64,000 bases of DNA from Hedera helix (Eukaryota > Streptophyta > Magnoliopsida > Apiales > Araliaceae): contig OX359264.1 in NCBI GenBank assembly GCA_947179155.2, positions 52,879,702 through 52,943,701 on the forward strand, in the 5' to 3' direction. Positions within the stretch are counted from its first letter, which is position 1; each line of letters begins with the position of its first letter. The translations under genes and the position numbers were made by a program. This document shows, piece by piece, positions 11,333 to 20,850 of the stretch. The notes below the pieces were generated by a model, which did not search any database, was not told where the DNA came from, and saw only the letters and a program-made list of their open reading frames with translations.

Positions 11333-12076
11333 TATCCCTTACCGTAGCAGGTTTGATTAACAAAAGGTGAAGGAAATTAATACAAAGGGTTATTCACCAA
11401 CAGGCGGCAATCCGCTCCGTAAGGTTATTCCCACAATTTAATAGAATTTGAGTACAAAGAGTTATTCACCAAACAGGCGGCAATCCGCTCCGTAAGGTTA
11501 TTCTCAGAGATTAATAATGAATGAATACGAAAGGTTATTCACCAACAGGCGGCAATCCGCTCCGTAAGGTTATTCCCACAATTTAATACATGGAAATAAA
11601 AGGCACGTCTTATGAGTAAGGAAGAAACAATATTATTATCGAGAATCAAATAATGATAATCCCTTACCATAGTATGTTTGAATAATGGAAGATGAAAAAG
11701 ATGGTATCCCTTACCGTAGCAGGTTTGATTAACAAAAAGTGAAGGAAATTAATACAAAGGGTTATTCACCAACAGGCGGCAATCCGCTCCGTAAGGTTAT
11801 TCCCACAATTTAATAGAATTTGAGTACAAAGAGTTATTCACCAAACAGGCGGCAATCCGCTCCGTAAGGTTATTCTCAGAGATTAATAATGAATGAATAC
11901 GAAAGGTTATTCACCAACAGGCGGCAATCCGCTCCGTAAGGTTATTCCCACAATTTAATACATGGAAATAAAAGGCACGTCTTATGAGTAAGGAAGAAAC
12001 AATATTATTATCGAGAATCAAATAATGATAATCCCTTACCATAGTATGTTTGAATAATGGAAGATGAAAAAGATGG
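11333..12076. repeat. 372-bp tandem duplication unique to the 5' LTR
   Basis: Two copies (11333-11704 and 11705-12076), each starting TATCCCTTACC. The same 11-mer follows at 12077. The 3' LTR has a single copy (3549-3919), bounded by the same 11-mer. Confidence 0.9.
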
Positions 12077-12274
12077 TATCCCTTACCTCAACACGTGACT
12101 GGATATTGATTTAAATGAGGTTGATTAACTTGAACAGTACACGTATACTTATAGATCTTCACAAATACTCAAGATGACTTAAGCACACTTAGAGAGAACT
12201 TTCACAAGAAGTATTTAGAGAGAGAAAGAAAGAACAAGTAAGGAAGTTTATGAAAAATCCTTAAGTTAAGGCTT

Positions 12275-12284
12275 CTATTTATAG
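12275..12284 (-). promoter_or_regulatory. TATA box in the Tekay 5' LTR
   Basis: The minus strand reads CTATAAATAG, a strong plant TATA match. It is shared with the 3' LTR (4118-4129) and the copy at 58958-58967. As it lies in the 5' LTR it is the one expected to drive the genomic transcript. Confidence 0.65.
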
Positions 12285-14919
12285 CCAAAAATCTTATCAT
12301 TCATTTAATCTAAACCATTCATTTAAAGATCATCTTTTAATCTACACCATCCATTTCAAATATTATATTATCTTTAATCTACACCATTCATTTCATATCA
12401 CCTAATAATCACCTAACTTTATATTATAAACAAATCAATTTAATTATTCAACAATAATTCACACTTTAATCTACACCATTCATTTCATATCACCTAATAA
12501 TCACCTAACTTTATATTATAAACAAATCAATTCAATTATTCAACAATAATTCACACTTTAATCTACACCATTCATTTCATATCACCTAATAATCACCTAA
12601 CTTTATATTATAAACAAATAACTTTATCAATTCAATTATTATGACTAATTGTTATAAATACAGTATAGTTAGCTCTTAGATATCAAGTCAATAAATTAAT
12701 GAAATACAACTGTTTAAATAACATCATAATAGAGATAACAATAATGTAAAATAAAGCATACGTTACTGTGTAATGACAATTATTGATTCAATAATGTGAA
12801 TTACTGTGCATATGTTACTGTGACAATTATTAGGTTCAATAATTTTAAAAACAGTGCAACAACAATTATTGACTCAATGATATAAAATACAGTGTAATGA
12901 CAATTATTAAATCAATAATGCAAAATACTGTGTAACAACAATTATTGAATTGATAATATAAAATATTATGCAGTGACAATTATCGATGAAATGATGCGTA
13001 ACAGTTACGGTGTCAATTATCAGACCAATAATATGAGACACTATGCAATACCGTGTGTTACTGTAGAGTACCGTGTGCTACAGAAAATATCATAAACTAC
13101 CGTATGCTACTATTCTTTTATCACCGGTATTTTAACAGTTTCGTTGACTATTTTTATTTAAAAAGGTTACTTCTGTCGTTTTCTATATCCGACAAATATT
13201 CCGTTGTGGGGTCCACCAATAATTTATTATTTCGGCGCCGTCGTACGACACGAATATTCCCCGACCAAACGAATATTCCCCGACAAAGCGAATATTGTCC
13301 GACAAAATAAAATTTGCACATAACTTCCTTAACTTTCAATTTTGTTAATTTAACCACTTACTGTTTCAAAAAAAATATATATGAAGAAAAATTAAATTTT
13401 GTATTTCATAAAATTCGGGGTCTTACAGTGATGCTTCTTCATTTTGATACTCAGTTGTTCCTTCTTATCATAGACAGTTTATTGCTTCTCGAGATGGGCT
13501 TCTGAGATGACTGTGATGCTCCTTCCTTTTAGTACTCAGTTGCTACCATGTATGTATCAAGTTGGCATTTAAGCTTCTCTCTTCCATGTGCCTAGCAGCT
13601 CTGAACACTTCTCTTGTAATAGAGTTATACATCTCTATGTTTCTCTCAATTCAGTGTTAGTGTTCTAATGGATCGTAGAGTCCTTCAGCATCTTCATTTT
13701 CTGTTCCACTCTACGATTGGTTGTTGTCTATCATCATATCTCTCGTGTATGTTTTTCAACTGCAACAACTACATCATATTTTTTGATTGTTATGTAAGCC
13801 TTTATAACTCTGAGCAAATTTTTTTACCGTTGAAAGGAATCCCGTTGGTTTCCTTTGGCTTTTGTGCAGATCTTTAATATCTTTGATATTGACTTTCTTG
13901 CCGCTTGTGTCAGTGCTTTTCCCTTTTCTGACATGTTCAGATATATTAACCTGTAGCTCTGCTTTCTCTGTTTTTAGCCGTTGTTCTCTCAGAGTTGTTC
14001 ATCAAAGATTATTATATTCTTTGCTAGTTAATCTTCTGATTTATCAATAAATGTTTTCCTTGACTTTAAGAATCAGCTGCTCTGCAGGCTCTGGCTTGTT
14101 GATTTGTCTTCTTTAACACTGTAGAGATGTCAGTCTCGTGTTCTTCCCAGTCTTTGGAGTGAACAGGTCTTTTAGAGAATATGATCGTTGGGACATAGTC
14201 TTCTGATTTCTTGAGCCTGATACATGATACTAGAAAATCTTTGCTCTGACACCCAGCACGCAAAAGTCAGTATTCTGTCATTTCTGACTTCTTCTATAGT
14301 AGATGCCATAAAGTGTTTGTTGTGGATGTTTCTGAAGTAATTAACAACTCATTTTGAGATTACTGATTTAAGAGCTTAGATGTTTTCAATTCTTGTTGGC
14401 ACTTAAGTACTCGACGATTAATCCAGTTGTAGCTTCTTGCTTCTGATCGTTGAGTCATCTGCTGGTTCTGCTATGAAGCTCTACGATTTTCAGTTGCTAG
14501 CCCTGCTTGGCTTATATGTCATAGAGGGCTGCTCTATGATTCTTTAGGCGCTAGATCTTCTATCATTGATGACTGCTTTACGAGCTTCAGTTGTCAAATC
14601 TTTTATCATAGAGTACTGCTCTATGAACTTCAGCTTAACTTAACGATTGCTTGTACGTTGTACTTCTGCGTTTGCCTTTTTCACTCTACGACTTAGCTTT
14701 GCTACTTTACGATCTTGCCTATGGTGTAAGTCGTAGTGCAATCGTAGAGTTATGATTTAAACTGCTCTACGATCTTAGTTCAGACCAGATGCTGTAGATG
14801 TATGAGATCTTCATTCAGTTTGTTTAACAGCCCAAGGACAACCTACTGAATAATCTTTATGAGGATTGCTGTCATGATTCTGAACTTTGACTCTACTTGG
14901 CTCGTAGACAAGATTAGGA

Positions 14920-15061
14920 GAGTCGTAGAGTGACTGTCTATATGGACTCTACGATCCCGAGAGTTAGCTCTACGATGCTGAGACAACTCTACGATCTGCC
15001 GAGAGGACTCTACGATTTTCCGAACCTTATTCTGCGTTTACCAGGCAGACTCTACGATCTT
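14920..15061. repeat. Cluster of CTCTACGAT/ATCGTAGAG motifs in the LTR
   Basis: About six copies of the 9-mer CTCTACGAT or its complement lie within 140 bp. The same cluster is in the other LTR at 23121-23262. Dense repeated palindromic motifs in the LTR are a known Sirevirus trait. They may be protein-binding sites, but that is inference. Confidence 0.75.
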
Positions 15062-15379
15062 CCTTTGAGTGATTTCATAAGACTTCTATCTGAATGACAC
15101 TTCACTTCTCAATCAGTCTTGTTGAAGGAGTTGGTGCTTGGATCTTCTGTTTGCTTGCCGGTCATTCAGGGTCTTCATACTGATGATCTTTTGAATAGAC
15201 GCTCTATGATTCTGCTTTGGAAATGTAAGCGTGTGACTGGTTATACTGATGGCTTGCAGACTCTACGATCGTGAGTGTAGTCTGCGATTCTTGCTTTAAC
15301 TCCCTTGCCAGACTGTTGTACTTTTGACGATCAGGCCTATCTATTACAATTTAAGATCAACCTAACAAGTTTGATCTTT

Positions 15380-15390
15380 CTATATATAGC
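15380..15390 (-). promoter_or_regulatory. TATA-like box in the Sirevirus-like LTR (3' copy)
   Basis: The minus strand reads GCTATATATAG. The same motif occurs in the other LTR at about 23581-23590, which as the 5' LTR would be the one driving the element's transcript. Confidence 0.5.
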
Positions 15391-15624
15391 CCTTGTACAT
15401 AGTGATCTTTTGAAGGACTGTACAATGCTATTAACTCATATGAGATCAACTTAACAGTTTTGATCTTGACAATCTAAGTCCTTAGAACATAATGTCTATT
15501 AACTATTAAGGACTTTACATCTTTCATCAATGCAGACATATTTGCATATTAATTCATTTATCTTTTAAAACACATCATCAAATCTTGTAATTGAGAAATA
15601 TCATTCACATGTATATTCCAAACA

Positions 15625-15636
15625 ATCTCCCCCTAT
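15625..15636 (-). other. Polypurine tract of the Sirevirus-like element
   Basis: The minus strand reads ATAGGGGGAGAT and directly abuts the 3' LTR. It is preceded by GTCATCATCAAA, a context common before the 3' LTR of Sirevirus-type elements. Confidence 0.8.
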
Positions 15637-15874
15637 TTGATGATGACAAAACAATAATACTAGATGCTTATGCAATTGATGAATGAATCTTACTATACAG
15701 TGAGCTACTGTATAACTAGAGCAGAAAATATGAATGTCATTGATTGAATACTTGAATACAGATTACACAACATCCTAACCACTGGATCCAGATCATACTA
15801 ATTCAGTTTGAGATGTACCTTCCTTTGTATTTGTATGTCTTCTGAATGATCTACATGTTGTTGCTGCTTATCTG

Positions 15875-18256
15875 TTAGTTCTGCTCCCCCTCAGCTGATG
15901 ACTTCATGTCTTCGTCTGGCTCCCCCTCAGTTCTTGCCTTCAAGGCTTCCTTTGCCTGTTTTCTTTTCTGCTTCTTCTTGTTCTTCTCCTTTAGCTTCAT
16001 TCGTTTCATCCTGATCCTCTTTCTCTTTTTCTCCCCCTTTTTGTCATCAATAGTCTGAGAGAGCTGCTGAAAATTTACCATGAGCTGCTCGACCAGGTAG
16101 GATGTGTTTCCAATTTCAATCTTTAGATCCTGCTGAGTGAGCTCAATGGTCTGAGACAGAGATTGATTTAAATTCTCTATCTTTTCCGAAAGAGATGCAA
16201 TAGATTCTTCATTGTTCTTCCGAAGATTCAGAATTTCTTTCTGCTGATTTTCTGATGACTTCTGATTTATCTGATCTTGTTGAAGAAGCTTGAAAGATAT
16301 GTTTGAAAAAGATGCTTGCACTTCTTTGTAGAATTCTTCTGCTCCAGATATAGCCTCTGCTGTGGTAGAATTCTTGAAGATGTTTTCAAGAGCGGTGATT
16401 GTATCAAAGAAGTCATTGTTTGATGATGAAGGAATATCAGAGGGTGATTTGCTGGGAATATTTGGCTGAGACTGGTTTGTTGCAGTCGTAGAGTCAGGAT
16501 GCTTTACAGCCCTTGACTCTACGAGTCTATTTCTCTTATGACTATCATCTTGATTGATCAACAGTGAATAAGGAATGAATATACTTTCTGCATGACGGTA
16601 GGTTTTGAAGTGTTGGACATTTTTGATTAGCAGAGTTGGAAATGATTGAACTCTTGGGAAGTTCTGAGAAACCATCTTTAGATTAGGAAAGTAAGTATAA
16701 CACCAACTGATGAAGCTCGTATCTCTGAAACAGATAGCTTTTAACCAGGGCATCCAAGGGTAGAACCTCCTTAACTCCTGACTCTTATGATCATATAAAA
16801 CTGTGGTTCGATCGAACTCGATGTCTTCAAACTTGCTCAGTAAATCTTCCATGGTTATTGAAGCTACTCTGATTTGACCATTGCCGTGATCAATCCATTT
16901 GTTTGGCAACATGGCTCCTGGCTTTTTAACTGCTTCCAATATAATCCTTCTTCGAATACTTGATGGTGAGGCTGCTGGAACATGATGATTAAGACTTTCT
17001 GACTCAGCATTTTCAGAGCTCGAGTCTTCTTGATCTTTATCTCCGAATGTTGTTTCCTTTCCTTTCCCTTTGTCAGAGTCTTTAGCTTTAGGAATTGATT
17101 CCTTTGAAGCTTTGACAGGTTCAACAGTTGTTTCTTCTAACTGTTCTTTATTTCTCAAGGTTCCACAAACATCGTCTTCTCTTACTTCTTCAACTGTTTC
17201 TGCAGTAAACATTTCTTCACTTCCAGATTTTGACTCACTTGGAGTCACATTTTCTTCAACAGGTACCTTCTTACTTTCATCACTGAGATCAATGAAGTTA
17301 GGTGAACCATCTCCTGCCTTTTTATTCCCCAGAGATTTCATCATTTGTTGAAGACGAGCACTTTGTCTTTTTGCAGGCTTGATCTTTTCAGTTTTCAACT
17401 TCTTGAGGGATGATTTTGGTGAGATGAATCCAAATGATAGAGATTCATCAGATGAATCATCTTTACTTGAACATGCTTTCCTTTTTCCTTTGCTTTCCTT
17501 CGAATCTTTCTTGCTGCTGCTAGTCATCCTTAACCTCTTATTTTCCATGGGATTCTTCTTCCAGTTGTCAAACAGTTTAGGAGACATAACTTTGTGGACA
17601 TTCAAAGCCTCCCCCTCATCATCCCTAATCTTATCTTGCAGTTTCCGCTTTAGTATGATACTTAAGAATCTTCCATAGAATACTTTTGAGATTGGCTTCC
17701 CAGGAGCCTTTATTTTCTCAACCTCCTTGACTAACAAGTCAAATAGTATGGCACCAAAGTTTATGTTCTTCCTTATGACAATAGCAGACATGATTCTTAG
17801 TTGAGGATCATTTACAGTGTCATGAGCGGTGTCTTTGCATAAGATACATTTGCCTACTATCTCTGCTAGGAACTCGAACTCTTCTGGAAACTCCTTTTTC
17901 TTCATACCCTTTAGTTGAGTATTCTTTTCATAACCCATCCTCCTCATTCCTTCAACTGTATCTATGTCTTCAAGTGATGATAGATCTCCAACAGTAATTC
18001 CCAGACACTTGTTGATTTCGGTATCATCTATTTTGAGTTTTTCTCCTCTAACTCTTGAAACTAACTCATCATTGTTTACAACTGCGTTCCGATAGAATTC
18101 TTTTACCAGAACAGAGTAGACCTTGGTGTTTGCCCCCAAACAATCTGAGAAACCAGCTTCCTGCACTATTGTAAGAATATCCTTGAATTTCTTTTCAGAG
18201 GACTCAAACTTATCAAAGCCGAGTTGGATGCCAGAAACAACTTGACAGTTTTCCAT
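15875..18256 (-). CDS. 793-aa retroelement ORF with a plant-transposon-protein-like N-terminal domain
   Basis: Sole long ORF of the Sirevirus-like element, just upstream of its PPT and 3' LTR, the place where Sireviruses and Athila/Tat elements carry an extra (so-called env-like) ORF. Residues ~40-215 (around TKVYSVLVKEFY, VRGEKLKIDDTEINKCLGI) resemble the domain annotated as putative plant transposon protein; this is recalled by pattern, not searched. Residues ~245-420 are Lys/Ser/Glu-rich and look disordered, with FIDLSDE at 321-327 resembling a SUMO-interacting motif. Residues ~436-570 form a second compact region rich in Trp, Phe and Tyr. Residues ~630-738 are heptad-like and probably coiled coil; ~739-770 is a Lys/Arg run that could be a nuclear signal. 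No signal peptide or membrane segment is visible, so a true envelope role is not supported. Function unknown. Confidence 0.75.
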   Translation of the reverse strand: MENCQVVSGIQLGFDKFESSEKKFKDILTIVQEAGFSDCLGANTKVYSVLVKEFYRNAVVNNDELVSRVRGEKLKIDDTEINKCLGITVGDLSSLEDIDTVEGMRRMGYEKNTQLKGMKKKEFPEEFEFLAEIVGKCILCKDTAHDTVNDPQLRIMSAIVIRKNINFGAILFDLLVKEVEKIKAPGKPISKVFYGRFLSIILKRKLQDKIRDDEGEALNVHKVMSPKLFDNWKKNPMENKRLRMTSSSKKDSKESKGKRKACSSKDDSSDESLSFGFISPKSSLKKLKTEKIKPAKRQSARLQQMMKSLGNKKAGDGSPNFIDLSDESKKVPVEENVTPSESKSGSEEMFTAETVEEVREDDVCGTLRNKEQLEETTVEPVKASKESIPKAKDSDKGKGKETTFGDKDQEDSSSENAESESLNHHVPAASPSSIRRRIILEAVKKPGAMLPNKWIDHGNGQIRVASITMEDLLSKFEDIEFDRTTVLYDHKSQELRRFYPWMPWLKAICFRDTSFISWCYTYFPNLKMVSQNFPRVQSFPTLLIKNVQHFKTYRHAESIFIPYSLLINQDDSHKRNRLVESRAVKHPDSTTATNQSQPNIPSKSPSDIPSSSNNDFFDTITALENIFKNSTTAEAISGAEEFYKEVQASFSNISFKLLQQDQINQKSSENQQKEILNLRKNNEESIASLSEKIENLNQSLSQTIELTQQDLKIEIGNTSYLVEQLMVNFQQLSQTIDDKKGEKKRKRIRMKRMKLKEKNKKKQKRKQAKEALKARTEGEPDEDMKSSAEGEQN

Positions 18257-20837
18257 ATCAATGGTTTTGAAAAAAAATGTTTGGTCAACTGACGATTTCA
18301 GAGAATGACAAGGGTGAGATCGAGATGTATAAATATCAGGAGTCTTTTGTGTTTAGGGTTTGAAGATTTTCTGGGTTTCAACAATGGTTTTGGTACAGGA
18401 TGACTTTTCACGGTTTTGAGAAATGGATACTGATAACTGATGGGAAAGGACAATCGTCAGTTTGAAAATTTTGGCTTATGTCAGTTCCCTCGTAAGTTTT
18501 GTAGAAGACACGTGTAGGATATTCATTTGCAGGACGTGGCATTCACTTTTGCATTTATTGTAACTGATGCATAACTGACTCACTTGAGTTTGGAGAGCGT
18601 GAACCTTACTTCCTTGTTTGACAGACACCTTGGTCAGTTCGTAGAGTGACTTGCTCTTCACTCTACGATTATCCTTAGAAAAGACTTTTGGCCACTAATG
18701 CAGAATGCTTGAGATTCCTTTGCACATTTTTCTTCTTTTGTACAAACAGCAGGTGGATCATTCCTTGACGAATAACGACTTTGGTTGGAGAAAATTCCTT
18801 TTTCCCTTTATACCTGGAGCTCAGAAGGAATACAGGTGATGTAAAAACGCTCAGTCTTTTGGCAGAGTTCAGGAAGCTCAGAGAGGGCATGCCTCTTAGT
18901 TTGAAACTTAGGACTTGGTTTGTCTCTGAGGTGCTTTATCTGAGAAAAGACTGTTTTGATATGAAAGAGGGAATGTTAATCACTATATGACATGAACTGT
19001 GAGCTGGTAAGAGGATGTGAAAGATTCAATGAAAGTATGGTTTATGTGGAGTGTGATTGTAGACACATTATATTCTACGATCTAGTCGTTGATCATAGTG
19101 ACTCTATGACTTGGAGATGAAGATTTAATAGGTTCTGATAACTTATTTACTTTGTTGAACTTAGCTAATTATCGCTTCCCCACAGTCAACTTCCATTTCT
19201 GAGATAACCAATTGTTATCTTAGGTTTGTAGAGTACTTTCCTTAGTACTGTCTATTCTACGATTCTTTGACTGGTGCTGTGATCGTAGAGTTGGTCTGAC
19301 ATTGTTAGACTTTGCCCTGTGCATTGCTAAGCTTGACAGAATGTTGCTTCTCCATACTTGATACTGCCTCCTTATGATTTGATTCTCCATCAATGGATTT
19401 ATAAAGAATTTTCCTCAGATATGGCTTTGCTAAAATCCCTTTTTCTGACACTATGATCGTAGGCTTTGTATTCTCAGCTTTTGGTGATAGTAGAGTTGAC
19501 TTGCACTTTGATGAGACCCTTGTCCTTGAATTTCTCTTTAATCTAGTTCCTTTTTTTTTTGAGTGGTCTTTGGATCAGTCAAGACACCTGCAGGTTAAAT
19601 ATTCTAATTTGGTATCCACACTTATTTGGGTCCTGAGAGGTTAGTAATTTTAAGTATCTAACATTGTCATATTTTGAAATCTCAATGTGCATAGTAGTGA
19701 ATGAATGATGTCAGTTATTTTATGCTACATGAGTATGTGAGTGGGAGGTTTAAGATTAATAAATCACTTTTCATGAAGTACTGAATTTTTGAACTTTAGT
19801 GGAGTGATGATCAGTTCTATGTATTGTGCTTCAATGGCTCATAGAGTTGATCAGTCTCTACGATCCTTCAGAGTGCAACAATAGATATGATCATACTCTA
19901 CGATTTATCAAGAACTCAGGTTAAAACCAAAACGAAAGTAACTCTAAAGAAAGTTAAGGTAGGATAAATACCAATCAAAGCTACCTCTTTGGATTTTGAG
20001 AGAAACAGAGTTAATGTAAGGAAGTGAGTATAAAAAAAAGATTTCAAGTTTTTTTCTCAATTTAGAAGGTTAAACTTAATCTTAACACTCAATTTTCTTT
20101 ATCAATTGAGAACGCTCTTACATGAGTACAAGTAATATTTAATTAAAAGATATGTCATGGTTTAACGAGAGTATTTAGAAGGATAATGATCCTTTTACAA
20201 GATTATGAGAAATAAGGATAGAAAATAACTTGTCATGCAATACAATAATTGATAACTTCAGTACTTGAAGGAGATAGGATAACATACCTCACTGTTGTCA
20301 ATTACTTGACAACCAGTGGATCTGATTTTGATGAAGCATAGCTGTTATTACAATGATTTGCAGTCCTTCCGATTTTCATTTGTGACACTATAGATTTCTT
20401 CATATAGCTCAGGTTCTGGTTGTTGAGAAGGGCAATGACACACATAGTTGAGAAGTCCATAGATTTAATCGTTGACGGTTGATGAAGGAGTGAATGTCCT
20501 AGTTCATCATTTGTAGAGCTTCTCAATCACTTTTAGATTATAGATTTCTTTTTAAATGGAAAGAATCATAACTCTTGCTGCAACTGTATTCTTCCTCCAT
20601 TACTCTACTGATTTCCCTTAGCTCAATTTGACTGAAGAAGATAATTCTTTTAAGCACATGGTTAAGCATGGATGGCCTTAGGCAGCTTCTTCATTGGATT
20701 CCCTGTACAAACAATTTTTAACTGGTGAGATTAAATTCATTTTGTCTTTTATACCCAATACCGAGATTTAACACTAATTTAAATTTGTGTCATGGATCAA
20801 CTCAAAGCGTAGGCTTTAACATATTTGTGAAAACCTA
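18257..20837 (-). other. Long non-coding leader of the Sirevirus-like element
   Basis: Between the PBS and the ORF there are 2.6 kb with no ORF above about 75 codons, where gag-pol would normally sit. It holds scattered CTCTACGAT-type motifs (about 18640-18670, 19070-19090, 19255-19290, 19855-19905) like those in the LTRs, so it is element DNA rather than a captured host gene. Confidence 0.6.
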
Positions 20838-20848
20838 CTCTGATACCA
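20838..20848 (-). other. Primer binding site (initiator Met tRNA)
   Basis: The minus strand reads TGGTATCAGAG, matching the 3' end complement of plant initiator Met tRNA. It lies 2 nt inside the 5' LTR, where reverse transcription would be primed. Confidence 0.85.
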
Positions 20849-20850
20849 AT

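Larger units (their letters stand above)
2419..13427 (-). mobile_element. Tekay/Del-type Ty3 chromovirus, nearly intact (11.0 kb)
   Basis: Complete element with LTRs 2419-5362 and 10204-13427, TG...CA ends (minus strand TGTAAGACCCC...GTCACA), perfect TSD GTGAT (2414-2418 and 13428-13432), PBS 10189-10201, gag 8820-10004, pol 5358-8819 and PPT 5363-5375. It sits inside the 3' LTR of the Sirevirus-like element. The uninterrupted LTR at 21629-21633 shows the empty target, so this insertion is the younger of the two. Long LTRs, domain order PR-RT-RH-INT and a chromodomain-like C-terminus fit the Tekay/Del lineage. By eye the LTRs differ by about ten substitutions plus two repeat-number changes, so it appears recent. 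Confidence 0.95.
10204..13427 (-). repeat. 5' LTR of the Tekay-type element (3,224 bp)
   Basis: Same sequence as the left LTR but 280 bp longer. It has a 372-bp tandem duplication (11333-12076) and one fewer ~92-bp U3 repeat. The TATA-like box is at 12275-12284 on the minus strand. Confidence 0.95.
1630..15624 (-). repeat. 3' LTR of the Sirevirus-like element, split at 2418/13433
   Basis: The LTR sequence is 1630-2418 continued at 13433-15624 (about 2,981 bp). The 11-kb Tekay element plus one TSD copy lies between. By eye it differs from the right LTR by a small indel in a G-run and roughly a dozen substitutions, mostly transitions. Confidence 0.9.

Noticed and set aside
14066..14263. A 65-codon ORF repeated identically at 22267-22464, and similar pairs at 13668/21869 and 13862/22063
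   Set aside because: Identity comes from the two LTR copies of one recent element and is not evidence of coding.
15875..18256. Calling the 793-aa ORF an envelope gene
   Set aside because: No signal peptide, membrane segment or cleavage site is visible; only its position resembles env-like ORFs.
20302..20526. Possible gag remnant in the leader of the Sirevirus-like element
   Set aside because: The 74-residue translation has no zinc knuckle or gag-like motif.
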